Source: an uncultured Paracoccaceae bacterium (lineage in GTDB: Bacteria > Pseudomonadota > Alphaproteobacteria > Rhodobacterales > Rhodobacteraceae). Taken from it: DNA of 45,980 nucleotides. The stretch covers positions 1 through 45,980 of the forward strand of contig CALILP010000183.1 in NCBI GenBank assembly GCA_938016515.1, in the 5' to 3' direction. The first letter of the stretch is position 1, and every line of letters begins with the position of its first letter. Position numbers and translations under genes: made by a program. The notes beneath the pieces are model-generated. The model saw only the letters and a list, made by a program, of their open reading frames with translations. It was not told where the DNA came from and ran no database searches. Shown piece after piece: positions 32,150-40,417 of the stretch.

Positions 32150-32854
32150 TTAAACCTCGGCACGCAATGCTTCTGCCCAGGCCTGCAATTCGTCCGCAGG
32201 AACCGCGCCCACCAAGATAAACTGGTGCGTCTGTGACCCCCAGCTGACCGTGTTCAACCCAGACAATTCTGCTTGTGCCAAGCTGGGATCAGCGCCGCCG
32301 GCCATTAGGCATAGCGCAATTGGCCGGCCCAAAGTGTCGGCGAACACGATCTGGCCCAGCGGCGCACCTTCAAACCCCAACAACTGCGCCCGGAGAAGAT
32401 CAAGCCCTGCGATGTCAGCAAAACTGCCTGCCCCAAAATCAATCGCAAGGGCAGTATCGAGGGTCGCGAACTGCTCTGCCAAACCGTCTTGGGTCGGGGC
32501 AATCATAGAGATGGTCTCGGGGGTGTATAACACCTGATAAGCGCTGACCTGATGGTGCCACGCGGGACCAGAGGGGGGCAAAACAGTCCAGAACATCACT
32601 GCTGCGGCCACTGTACTGGCTGCGACGGCAAGTGACATCCAGTAAGGTGACGCAGCGGTTTTTGGCGACAGATCGACGGGCTGCGGGCTGATCAAAGCGA
32701 AGGAATCCTTGACCATTTGCGCCGCCGGATCAAGCGCCATAAGACGGCGTTCAAGCTGACAATCTGTCTCTAGGTCCTGCACCAGCGCGTCTGTTTTGGC
32801 AGTCTCAAGGACACCATTGTGGAAAGCGATCAGATCTTCATCACTGTATGTCAT
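32150..32854 (-). CDS. Anti-sigma factor, single-TM
   Basis: A 234-residue membrane protein coupled to the ECF sigma gene by an ATGA overlap (32851-32854). The cytosolic N-terminus (TYSDEDLIAFHNGVLETAK) has the look of a sigma-binding anti-sigma domain but no zinc-binding HxxxCxxC motif. One TM helix (about 71-92, YWMSLAVAASTVAAAVMFWTVL) and a ~140-residue periplasmic domain follow. That domain ends HQFILVGAVPADELQAWAEALRAEV. It likely holds the sigma factor inactive until an envelope signal. The stop is followed by an in-frame open stretch of 33 codons. Confidence 0.82.
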   Translation of the reverse strand: MTYSDEDLIAFHNGVLETAKTDALVQDLETDCQLERRLMALDPAAQMVKDSFALISPQPVDLSPKTAASPYWMSLAVAASTVAAAVMFWTVLPPSGPAWHHQVSAYQVLYTPETISMIAPTQDGLAEQFATLDTALAIDFGAGSFADIAGLDLLRAQLLGFEGAPLGQIVFADTLGRPIALCLMAGGADPSLAQAELSGLNTVSWGSQTHQFILVGAVPADELQAWAEALRAEV

Positions 32855-33363
32855 GTTCGCGCTTCTTTCGCCGTGCTCCACTCTAGCAGCTTTCTGCGGG
32901 CGGCAGAAAGACGGCTCATGATTGTTCCAATGGGCACATCCAGTATTTCGGCGGCCTCGCTGTAAGTAAAGCCAGACACATAGACCAAAGCAACGGTTTC
33001 ACGTTGTGCTTCTGGCAGTTCCATTACTTTTGTAAACACCTCACGGGCGAATAAATTCGTTTCCGCATCTGAAAAAAGCTGCGCTGCAGCAGATGTATCC
33101 GAAATCGAGATGGCTGCACGGTCACGCACTTCACGGGCGCGCAACTCGTTCAGCCAGATCGACCGGCATATTGTAATGCACCACGCCTCGACAGATCCGG
33201 TCTTAAATTGTTCCGTACGTTCCAAGGCGCGCAGCACCGCACTTTGCGCAAGATCATCTGCAATGTCCTGGCGTCCAGTCATGGCCAGCGCAAACCGCCA
33301 GACGGCCGGATGCGCCAATCCGATCTGCGTTTCTAGATTCTTTGATCTTTTCGAAAATCGCAT
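32851..33363 (-). CDS. ECF-family RNA polymerase sigma factor
   Basis: A 170-residue sigma-70 protein with only regions 2 and 4. Region 2 shows HPAVWRFALAMTGRQDIADDLAQSAVLRALERTEQF. Region 4 shows LPEAQRETVALVYVSGFTYSEAAEILDVPIGTIMSRLSAARRKLLEW. The pairing with a membrane anti-sigma gene marks it as an envelope-stress type. ATG 33361-33363 has GGGA about 8 bases upstream; an in-frame ATG at 33400-33402 would add 13 residues. It is divergent from the YceI gene across an 82-base gap. Its regulon is unknown; the neighbouring exported-protein genes are candidates. Confidence 0.92.
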   Translation of the reverse strand: MRFSKRSKNLETQIGLAHPAVWRFALAMTGRQDIADDLAQSAVLRALERTEQFKTGSVEAWCITICRSIWLNELRAREVRDRAAISISDTSAAAQLFSDAETNLFAREVFTKVMELPEAQRETVALVYVSGFTYSEAAEILDVPIGTIMSRLSAARRKLLEWSTAKEART

Positions 33364-33405
33364 CGAATAAATCCCGCCGCTCCCGTGTTTACGGTTTATC
33401 AACGG

Positions 33406-33417
33406 ACACCCCGGTGT
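33406..33417. promoter_or_regulatory. Short inverted repeat between sigma and yceI-like genes
   Basis: ACACC-CC-GGTGT sits in the 82-base divergent gap, with ATCAAC repeated on both sides 24 bases apart. It may be part of a shared control region. No clear ECF -35/-10 pair could be assigned. Confidence 0.25.
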
Positions 33418-33445
33418 GTCACATCAACAAACAGGGAGACTTCTT

Positions 33446-34021
33446 ATGAAATCGACAATAATGGCAATCGCGCTTGCAAGTATCACCGCAACTGCTGCGC
33501 ATGCCGATACTTGGGTTTTGAACAGTGACGCATCACATCTGGCCTTTGGGTCAATCAAGAATGACTACACCGCCGAAGTCCACAGCTTTAGCGGTTTGAC
33601 GGGTGGTGCCACTGATACGGCTGTGACCGTCAGCATCGATCTTGCATCCGTCCAAACCAACATCGACATTCGCAACGAACGCATGCGCGAACACGTCTTT
33701 GGTGGTCTGCTGACCGCTGATCTGAGTGCTGATGTTGACCTTGCACAATTCGACACGCTTGCAATTGGGGAAAGTGCCACGACAGAATTTGACGGCACCT
33801 TGTCCTTTCTGGGCGACGATGTCTCTGTCTTTACAAAGTTGTTTGTCATGCGTTTGGGGGACGACAGTGTGATGGTCACAACAAACGATATGATGTTCCT
33901 TGCAACTGACGAGCTGGGTATCGACGCGAGCATCGACACCTTGCAAGAGCTTGCATCACTTGACGGTATCGCGCGTGCCACGCCAATTACCGCGCGTTTC
34001 ATTTTCACACGCGCGAACTAG
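33446..34021 (+). CDS. YceI-family periplasmic lipid-binding protein
   Basis: A 191-residue exported protein with signal peptide KSTIMAIALASITATAAHA and a lipocalin-like YceI barrel. Family features are DTWVLNSDASHLAFGSIKND at the N-terminus, VTVSIDLASVQTNIDIRNERMREHVF and FDGTLSFLGDDVSVFTKLFV. Members bind long isoprenoid or fatty chains in the periplasm. AGGGAGAC is 5 bases before the ATG. Divergence from the ECF sigma operon suggests it may be part of that sigma factor's output. Confidence 0.88.
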   Translation: MKSTIMAIALASITATAAHADTWVLNSDASHLAFGSIKNDYTAEVHSFSGLTGGATDTAVTVSIDLASVQTNIDIRNERMREHVFGGLLTADLSADVDLAQFDTLAIGESATTEFDGTLSFLGDDVSVFTKLFVMRLGDDSVMVTTNDMMFLATDELGIDASIDTLQELASLDGIARATPITARFIFTRAN

Positions 34022-34059
34022 GGCCTGCTCTTTTCGCAAGTTTTCTTTCGGAAAAGTCA

Positions 34060-34083
34060 CGGGCCGTTCTTGTGAACGGCCCG
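34060..34083. terminator. Hairpin between convergent yceI-like and 115-aa genes
   Basis: CGGGCCGTTC (34060-34069) and GAACGGCCCG (34074-34083) form a 10-bp stem with a 4-base loop. No U-run follows on either strand. The position between convergent genes fits a bidirectional terminator. Confidence 0.55.
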
Positions 34084-34164
34084 GATCGGCCTGCCCTTCG
34101 CGACACAACCGGGCATGTCTGGGGTCCAAAATCTACCGTCGCACCTGCGCACAGCGCATTAGCT

Positions 34165-34512
34165 TTAACTGCCCTCGCACCGCTCGTAAGCGAAGGCATA
34201 TCCGTTCCAGACCATGATGATCCCGTCATCTTCCGCCGAGTCCATCAGCATCGCCCGCTCTGACCAAATCTGATCTTCACCGGTGCATTGCATCGTGTAA
34301 AGCGTGGCATCCATGTTCACGACATCAACCGGGCGGGTCATGCGGCATTCAAGCTCGACCCCATAGAAGATCCCTTCTTCTATCTTCAAGGAGCCGCCAT
34401 CCTGACCGACGTTCGCACAATCCGCGTTTGCGGCTTGCCTGTAAACACCGTCGTATGGTCCAGCCGCAGCCAGTGTTGGGACCAGTGCCAGAACCGCCGC
34501 CAGCCGCATCAT
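34165..34512 (-). CDS. Small exported protein, unknown
   Basis: A 115-residue exported protein. A short signal peptide (MRLAAVLALVPTLAAA) is followed by GPYDGVYRQAANADCANVGQDGG. The mature part has four Cys (ADCAN, LECRM, MQCTG, YERCEG), likely two disulfides. The start ATGATG overlaps the mlaC stop, so it is translationally coupled and is the last gene of the mlaA-mlaC operon. No family recognised; a role linked to outer-membrane lipid transport is inferred from position only. Confidence 0.75.
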   Translation of the reverse strand: MMRLAAVLALVPTLAAAGPYDGVYRQAANADCANVGQDGGSLKIEEGIFYGVELECRMTRPVDVVNMDATLYTMQCTGEDQIWSERAMLMDSAEDDGIIMVWNGYAFAYERCEGS

Positions 34513-35096
34513 ACCGCACCAATCCGCGCGCTGAGGGCATCGATGTTGCGGCCTTCGCTATCCAGTATCGCCCCAATTTCGGCCCGTTCGGTCAGCAGCA
34601 TATTCACACCTTCGATAATGAAATTGAAGAATTTGTGGGACCCGGACCTGTCAGACACATGGAAATCCATCCGCAACGGTGACCGGCCGCGCAACATGAC
34701 GGTGGTTTCGACCTCGATCCAGCTTTTGACGGGTGCGGCCCCTTCGACGGTAATTTGCCCGCCGACGAATTCGCGGAACCGGCGCCCGTACTTGCTGGCA
34801 ATGTAGCTGCGAAAGGCAACCGTGTAAGTCTGCATCTGCGCAGCAGAGGCACTGCGGGCATCAGCCCCAAGGCAGTAACGCGCAATAGTGGGCACGTCAG
34901 AGTATTTATCGAACAGCCCCGCGAAGTCGGCAATCATTGCGGCCTCAGACTTGCCAGCGGCAATGACCGCATTCACCTCGGTGACCAGATTGGTGACCAT
35001 CGCCTGCGAAGTATCCGCGGACAAGGCGAAGGCGCTGTGCGGCAGCATGCCTGCGCAGGCTGTGGACATGATCATGTAGCGGCGGTTTATCTGCAT
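34509..35096 (-). CDS. mlaC: MlaC-family phospholipid shuttle protein
   Basis: A 195-residue periplasmic protein of the MlaC/Ttg2D family. The signal peptide (residues 1-24) ends HSAFA. Mature features include FAGLFDKYSDVPTIARYCLG, YTVAFRSYIASKYGRRFREFVGG, and SHKFFNFIIEGVNMLLTERAEIGAIL. MlaC carries phospholipid between the outer-membrane MlaA complex and the inner-membrane MlaFEDB complex. The start overlaps the mlaA stop by one base. The MlaFEDB genes are not in the window, so they must be elsewhere. Confidence 0.9.
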   Translation of the reverse strand: MQINRRYMIMSTACAGMLPHSAFALSADTSQAMVTNLVTEVNAVIAAGKSEAAMIADFAGLFDKYSDVPTIARYCLGADARSASAAQMQTYTVAFRSYIASKYGRRFREFVGGQITVEGAAPVKSWIEVETTVMLRGRSPLRMDFHVSDRSGSHKFFNFIIEGVNMLLTERAEIGAILDSEGRNIDALSARIGAV

Positions 35097-35830
35097 CAGT
35101 TTTCTCCGTACAGATCATCATAGGGGTCAACGGCATCGGTGTCATCCTGACCAAGTTCAAACCGGCGATTTTGCAGGTAAATCAAGCGAGCTTGCGCGTA
35201 GCTATCGGCGCTTTCGTTCAGTACGTCACCGATCACATCGCCGGCCTGATCAATCTTCACAACCCGTCCCGCAATCGAACCAACGGTGGCAACCAAAACC
35301 TGATCGTCTGTCAAAACGCGACCAAGTGGATCAATAAACAAATCCACCACATCACCCGCAACATCGCGTTCCGTCGAAGGCCCAATAAAGGGCAATTCAA
35401 GATAAGCGCCTTCGGGGGCGCCCCATACGGCAAGGGTTTGGCCAAAATCAGTATCCGCCTCGGTCAGGCCAATTGCGTCTGCCGGATCCCAAATGCCCAC
35501 AACACCAAACAACGTGTTGACCAAAAACCGGACAGTGTTCGTGCTGGCCCCACCGACGTCGCCCTGCAGCGCATTGTTCACGATTTTTCCGGGAAGCGAG
35601 ACGTTGTCAGCAAAGTTGGTCACATGCACCGCAATATCAGGTGGAATGCGCGGACCGCTGTGGTCTGAAGCGTCAGAGCCGCCAAAACTATCCGCCAACG
35701 ACTTGTTGAACGCATGCACAGCACGGTTGCGTTCCTCGTAAGGGTCATGCACCGTAACACCCTCAGGTGCGACGCTACAGCCCGAGGTCGCCGCAATTCC
35801 GGCGATAAATACTAGGATCCGTATCTTCAT
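35096..35830 (-). CDS. mlaA: MlaA/VacJ-family outer-membrane lipoprotein
   Basis: A 244-residue VacJ lipoprotein with lipobox TSGC. Family hallmarks are HDPYEERNRAVHAFNKSLAD near the N-terminus, NNALQGDVGGASTNTVRFLVNTLFGVVGIWDPA, DFGQTLAVWGAPEGAYLELPFIGPSTERD, and the C-terminal LIYLQNRRFELGQDD. It removes misplaced phospholipids from the outer leaflet of the outer membrane. It is the first gene of the operon with mlaC and a small exported protein. ATG 35828-35830 was chosen because the signal peptide follows directly. Confidence 0.94.
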   Translation of the reverse strand: MKIRILVFIAGIAATSGCSVAPEGVTVHDPYEERNRAVHAFNKSLADSFGGSDASDHSGPRIPPDIAVHVTNFADNVSLPGKIVNNALQGDVGGASTNTVRFLVNTLFGVVGIWDPADAIGLTEADTDFGQTLAVWGAPEGAYLELPFIGPSTERDVAGDVVDLFIDPLGRVLTDDQVLVATVGSIAGRVVKIDQAGDVIGDVLNESADSYAQARLIYLQNRRFELGQDDTDAVDPYDDLYGEN

Positions 35831-36003
35831 AAATGAAACATTCAGCAATTTAACCTAAGTTTGTCCTCATTCCGTCCACAATTATACGCTTCCTTGCCGA
35901 TGCAGACAAAATGCGCAAATTCCGGATGACCCGATGTGCACTCTTCGCGTAAACGACCTTGAAAGACCATAAGTAACCCCCAATCAAAAGCGATATCCCG
36001 CGT

Positions 36004-37743
36004 ATGTCCGACGAATTTACGGCCAAAGGCACTGCCGAACTGATCGATGCCCGAAAGCAAAGCCGCCATCTGTATTGGATGGTTGGCATCTTCAGCTTCT
36101 TTGTAAACATGTTGATGCTGACCGGGCCTCTTTACATGCTCAACGTCTACGACCGTGTCCTTGGGTCGCGCAGCGTTGAAACGCTTATCGCGCTTTCGGT
36201 ACTGGTGGCGTTTCTGTACGGCATGATGGGGATTCTTGACTATGTCCGGGGCCGCGTGATGGGCCGCGTTGGTGCGCGTTTTCAGGCCATGATGGACCGA
36301 CGCGTTTTCGCAGCGGTTCTTAAGGCAAACGTGGTGAACCGCGCCCAGAATGAGGCTCAGACAGGTTTGCGCGATCTGGAATCTGTGCAGCGGCTGATTA
36401 CATCACCTGCCTTGATGGCCTTGTTTGACGTGCCTTTCGCACCGTTGTTCTTTCTTGGCATCTTTATTTTCCACCCGCTGATGGGCATTCTGGCCCTCGT
36501 CGGTGCGACGATCCTGATCATCGTGGCGATCATCAACCAGGTGGTCACCCGCAAGCCCCTGATGAAAGCGAACGCAGCCTCTTTCCAGTCAGAGCAGATG
36601 GGCTCGCAAATTCGGTCCGAATCGGAAATGGTGCAGGCCCTTGGTATGCGCGACAGTGCCTTTGGCCGCTGGCAGATTGCCCGTGCGGAATCGCTGGACG
36701 CCACGATTGCGGCCGCTGACGGGTCCGGCACGTTCACCGCTATGACCAAGACATTCCGGCTGTTCCTGCAGTCTGCGATGCTGGGTCTGGGCGCCTATCT
36801 GGTGCTGCAGGGTGAGCTGACACCGGGTGCGATGATCGCAGGGTCGATCCTGCTGGGGCGCGCCTTGGCCCCGATTGAATTGATCGTTGGGCAATTTGCG
36901 ACCTTCCAAAAGGGCCGTGAAGGCTGGACCAATCTGGCAAAGCTGTTGGGTAATATCCCCCCGGATGACCCCCGCACCGACCTGCCGACACCCAAGGCAC
37001 GCATTACAGCGGATCAGGTGACAGTTGTACCACCGGGCGAGCAGACGGCTTCGCTGCGGATGATCAGTTTCGATGTGAAACCGGGTCAGGCTGTTGGTGT
37101 TATCGGGACCTCTGGTGCCGGTAAGACAACGCTGGCGCGGGCCATGACGGGTGTGTGGCGACCTGCGGGCGGCAAAATCCGTCTGGATGGGGCTGCTCTG
37201 GATCAATACAACCCCGACGTTCTGGGCCAACACATCGGCTATCTGCCACAGCGGGTTCATTTGTTTGACGGGACGATCAAGGAAAATATCGCACGGATGT
37301 CGATGCAGCCCGATGATGCGGCCGTTGTCGCGGCCGCCAAGAAAGCAGCTGCCCACGAGATGATCCTGAAAATGCCAGACGGGTATGACACCCGTGTGTC
37401 GGCCATGACCAGCCGCCTGTCAGGCGGTCAGATCCAGCGGATCGGCTTGGCGCGCGCGCTGTACGGCGACCCGGTTGTGCTTGTTCTGGACGAGCCTAAC
37501 TCGAATCTTGATAACGACGGCTCTATCGCGCTGAACAACGCGATCCGAGCCTCCAAGAAAGAGGGTAAGGCCGTCTTTATTATGGCCCACCGACCCGCAG
37601 CAATTCAAGAATGTGACATGTTGCTTGTCATCGAAAACGGCGCCCGCCGGGCCTTTGGGCCAAAAGACGAAGTGTTGCGTGACATGGTTGCCAATGCAGA
37701 ACAGATCAAACGCACCGCTGGTGCAGGCGCAGGTGTTTCCTAA
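36004..37743 (+). CDS. Type I secretion system permease/ATPase
   Basis: A 579-residue ABC exporter half-transporter of the PrtD/AprD group, which powers type I secretion. The N-terminal membrane domain of about 6 helices starts LYWMVGIFSFFVNMLMLTGPLYMLNVYDRVL. The ATPase domain has Walker A GTSGAGKTT, signature LSGGQIQRIGLARAL, Walker B VLVLDEPNSNLD and switch His in MAHRPAA. No C39 peptidase-like domain is fused, so substrates carry a C-terminal signal. Its stop overlaps the start of the adaptor gene (TAATG). No RTX-type substrate or TolC gene is in the window. Confidence 0.93.
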   Translation: MSDEFTAKGTAELIDARKQSRHLYWMVGIFSFFVNMLMLTGPLYMLNVYDRVLGSRSVETLIALSVLVAFLYGMMGILDYVRGRVMGRVGARFQAMMDRRVFAAVLKANVVNRAQNEAQTGLRDLESVQRLITSPALMALFDVPFAPLFFLGIFIFHPLMGILALVGATILIIVAIINQVVTRKPLMKANAASFQSEQMGSQIRSESEMVQALGMRDSAFGRWQIARAESLDATIAAADGSGTFTAMTKTFRLFLQSAMLGLGAYLVLQGELTPGAMIAGSILLGRALAPIELIVGQFATFQKGREGWTNLAKLLGNIPPDDPRTDLPTPKARITADQVTVVPPGEQTASLRMISFDVKPGQAVGVIGTSGAGKTTLARAMTGVWRPAGGKIRLDGAALDQYNPDVLGQHIGYLPQRVHLFDGTIKENIARMSMQPDDAAVVAAAKKAAAHEMILKMPDGYDTRVSAMTSRLSGGQIQRIGLARALYGDPVVLVLDEPNSNLDNDGSIALNNAIRASKKEGKAVFIMAHRPAAIQECDMLLVIENGARRAFGPKDEVLRDMVANAEQIKRTAGAGAGVS

Positions 37744-39047
37744 TGTCAGATGCAACAAAAAAACGCTGGTCCGTCAGCCGCCAAATGATGGTGGGTCTGA
37801 TTGCCTTGCTGATCCTTGTCGGGGGCTTTGGGACGTGGTCGATCTTAGCGCAGATCACAGGTGCCGTCATCGCCAGTGGCCAGATCGAGGTTGATCGTAA
37901 CCGACAGGTTATCCAGCATCCTGACGGCGGTGTTGTCCAAGCTATTCTTGTTGATGAAGGGGACACTGTTGAGGCCGGCGATTTGCTGATCCAACTGGAC
38001 CCGAACGTGATCCGGTCTGAATTGACAATCGTTGAAGGCCAATTGTTCGAGATCATGGCCCGTCGTGGACGCCTTGAAGCAGAGCGTGACAATACCGCGG
38101 AAATTACCTTTCCACCCGAGCTGATCGCCTTTAATCGCCCAGAAATCGCCAATCTAATCCAAGGTCAGAACCGCCTGTTCCAGGCGCGCCTTGAATCGGC
38201 ATCAAAGACAAAGGAACAACTGGCCCAGCGCCGCGCCCAGATCGAAAGCCAAATTATCGGTATTCAAGCGCAGCAAGAGTCTGTCGCCCGACAGCAAGAA
38301 CTGATCAGTCAGGAACTGACCGACCAGCAAAGCTTGTTGCAACGGGGTTTGGCACAGGCCAGCCGCGTATCGGCTTTGCAGCGTGAAGAGGCAAATCTCT
38401 TGGGTCGCGTCGGCGAATTGGGTGCATCACGTGCGCAGGCCGCCGAACAGATCACCGAGATCGAGATCGAAATCCTCGGATTGGAAACCACCCGCCGCGA
38501 AGAGGCGATCACCCGCCTGCGCGACCTGCAATTCAACGAGCTTGAGCTGTCAGAGCGTCAACGAACATTGTCCGAACAGCTTGACCGCCTTGATATCCGC
38601 GCCCCTGTGTCCGGCATCGTTTATGGTTTGACCGTTTTCGCAGAACGCTCTGTCGTGCGGCCGGCTGATCCGGTGATGTTCCTGATCCCGCAAGACCGCC
38701 CCTTGGTGATCGCAGCACAGGTTCAGCTGACGGACGTGGACCAGATCTTTGTAGGCCAGGAAGCCACGATGCGCTTTTCCGCCTTTGACCAGCGCCGTAC
38801 ACCCGAACTGAAGGGCGAGGTGACGTTGATTTCGGCGGATGCGTTTACCGATGACAGCACCCGCGCGTCCTTTTACCGGGTCGAATTGCAGCTGGCCGAG
38901 GGTGAGATTGATCGCCTGCCGGGTGACATGACCTTGATCCCCGGCATGCCCGTTGAAAGCTTCGTGCGTACAGCCGATCGCAGCCCGATGGACTACCTGA
39001 TCAAGCCGCTGGCTGACTACTTTGCGAAAGCCTTCCGCGAGTCCTGA
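37743..39047 (+). CDS. Type I secretion membrane-fusion protein (HlyD family)
   Basis: A 434-residue adaptor that links the ABC exporter to an outer-membrane channel. One TM helix (about 16-38) is followed by the lipoyl half-motif GQIEVDRNRQVIQHPDGGVVQAILVDEGDTVEAGDLLIQLD. A long coiled-coil hairpin (about 110-280, rich in Gln/Glu/Leu) comes next. The second lipoyl half is RLDIRAPVSGIVYGLTVFAERSVV, and the beta-barrel and C-terminal MTLIPGMPVESFVRTADRSPMDYLIKPL complete it. It matches the PrtE/LapC class by length and ending. The pair with the upstream ABC gene is a standard T1SS operon. Confidence 0.93.
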   Translation: MSDATKKRWSVSRQMMVGLIALLILVGGFGTWSILAQITGAVIASGQIEVDRNRQVIQHPDGGVVQAILVDEGDTVEAGDLLIQLDPNVIRSELTIVEGQLFEIMARRGRLEAERDNTAEITFPPELIAFNRPEIANLIQGQNRLFQARLESASKTKEQLAQRRAQIESQIIGIQAQQESVARQQELISQELTDQQSLLQRGLAQASRVSALQREEANLLGRVGELGASRAQAAEQITEIEIEILGLETTRREEAITRLRDLQFNELELSERQRTLSEQLDRLDIRAPVSGIVYGLTVFAERSVVRPADPVMFLIPQDRPLVIAAQVQLTDVDQIFVGQEATMRFSAFDQRRTPELKGEVTLISADAFTDDSTRASFYRVELQLAEGEIDRLPGDMTLIPGMPVESFVRTADRSPMDYLIKPLADYFAKAFRES

Positions 39048-39059
39048 AACCAACGCAGC

Positions 39060-39089
39060 CGCAAGGTGGGGTTTGCCCTTCACCTTGCG
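39060..39089 (+). terminator. Hairpin behind the type I secretion operon
   Basis: CGCAAGGTG (39060-39068) pairs with CACCTTGCG (39081-39089); inner GGG and CCC extend the stem past a TT bulge. It lies 12 bases after the adaptor gene stop. No U-run follows, so termination may need Rho. Confidence 0.5.
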
Positions 39090-39172
39090 CCGATTGCAGA
39101 GGCCCTATTGCATTGCACCCTCTTGCGGCCCCCGGTAGCGTCCCGTCAACAATTTGGGAGTGAGAGACCGCG

Positions 39173-39637
39173 ATGACATCTGTAATTGAAAACAAACTTG
39201 CCGAATTGGGCGTCACCTTGCCCGACGCCCCGGCCCCTGCCGCCAACTACGTCCCCTTCGTGGTGTCCGGCAACATGGTCTATATCTCCGGCCAGATTTC
39301 CGCCAATGCAGATGGCCTGATCACCGGCAAGCTGGGGGACACCCTGACCGTCGACCAAGGTGCAGCGGCCGCACAGACCTGCGCCATCGCTTTGCTGGCC
39401 CAGCTAAAAGCCGCCTGCAACGGCGAGATTGACCGGCTGGTCCGGGTCGTGAAGCTGGGCGGGTTCGTGAATTCGACGCCCGACTTCACCCAACAGCCGC
39501 AGGTGATCAATGGGGCCTCTGACTTTTTGGTCGCAGCCCTTGGTGACAAGGGCCCGCACGCCCGCGCGGCTGTCAGCGCACCGAGCCTGCCCTTGGGTGT
39601 CGCCGTCGAAATCGATGGCGTGTTTCAGATCGCATGA
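39173..39637 (+). CDS. RidA family protein
   Basis: A 154-residue trimeric YjgF/RidA-fold protein. It shows VPFVVSGNMVYISGQISANADG and RVVKLGGFVNSTPDFTQQPQVINGASDFL. The C-terminal HARAAVSAPSLPLGVAVEIDGV carries the conserved Arg and Glu used for imine hydrolysis. RidA proteins clear reactive enamines from PLP enzymes. This longer type belongs to a RidA subfamily of less certain substrate. GGGAG lies upstream of the ATG. The next gene starts within its last four bases. Confidence 0.9.
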   Translation: MTSVIENKLAELGVTLPDAPAPAANYVPFVVSGNMVYISGQISANADGLITGKLGDTLTVDQGAAAAQTCAIALLAQLKAACNGEIDRLVRVVKLGGFVNSTPDFTQQPQVINGASDFLVAALGDKGPHARAAVSAPSLPLGVAVEIDGVFQIA

Positions 39638-40386
39638 CCCTGCCTGCCGCTTTCCGCGCCCGCCCGATCACTCATCGCGGCTTGCATGACGTCACCGACG
39701 GTCGCCCCGAAAACGGGGTCGAGGCGATCACGGCTGCCGTGGATGCGGGCTACGGGATCGAGATTGACCTGCAGCTGTCAAAAGACGGTGTGGCGATGGT
39801 GTTTCACGACTACCATCTGGCCCGCCTGACGGCTGAAACCGGCCCCGTCGCCCAGCGCACGGCGCAAGCGTTGCAAGCGATCCCGCTGACCGGTGGGAAG
39901 GCTACGATCCCAACTTTGGACACTGTGCTGGACCTTATCGGCGGCAAGGTTCCCTTGCTGATCGAGATCAAGGATCAAGACGGTCAGATGGGCGAAAACG
40001 TCGGGGCACTGGAACAGGCTACCGCAACGGCTTTGGAAAACTACGCCGGCGATGTTGCTGTCATGTCGTTTAATCCGCATGCGGTCATCGCGTTTGGACA
40101 GGCTGCACCTGCGATCCCCCGTGGCCTTGTGACATCCGCTTTTGTGCCTGCCGATTGGGCGCCGCTGCCTGCCCGCGTCTGCGATCACCTGCGTGACATC
40201 CCAGATTACGACCGGTGCGGTGCCACCTTTATCAGCCACGAAGGCCCAGACTTGGACCGCCCGCGCGTTGCTGCCCTAAAGGCCGCCGGTGCCACAATCT
40301 TGTGCTGGACCATCAAATCAGCCGCGCAAGAGGCCGAGGCCCGCAAAATCGCAGACAATGTGACGTTTGAGGGCTATCTGGCTTGA
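39634..40386 (+). CDS. Glycerophosphodiester phosphodiesterase family protein
   Basis: A 250-residue TIM-barrel GDPD. It has the signature ITHRGLHDVTDGRPENGVEAITAAVDAGYGIEIDLQLSKDGVAMVFHD with the catalytic His pair and metal-binding Glu/Asp. Further on are PLLIEIKDQDG and the C-terminal TILCWTIKSAAQ. It releases sn-glycerol-3-phosphate from deacylated phospholipids. There is no signal peptide, so it is cytosolic. Translationally coupled to the RidA gene (ATGA overlap). Confidence 0.92.
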   Translation: MTLPAAFRARPITHRGLHDVTDGRPENGVEAITAAVDAGYGIEIDLQLSKDGVAMVFHDYHLARLTAETGPVAQRTAQALQAIPLTGGKATIPTLDTVLDLIGGKVPLLIEIKDQDGQMGENVGALEQATATALENYAGDVAVMSFNPHAVIAFGQAAPAIPRGLVTSAFVPADWAPLPARVCDHLRDIPDYDRCGATFISHEGPDLDRPRVAALKAAGATILCWTIKSAAQEAEARKIADNVTFEGYLA

Positions 40387-40417
40387 CCAACGCCGCCCGG
40401 CACCCAAGTTGCTTTCT

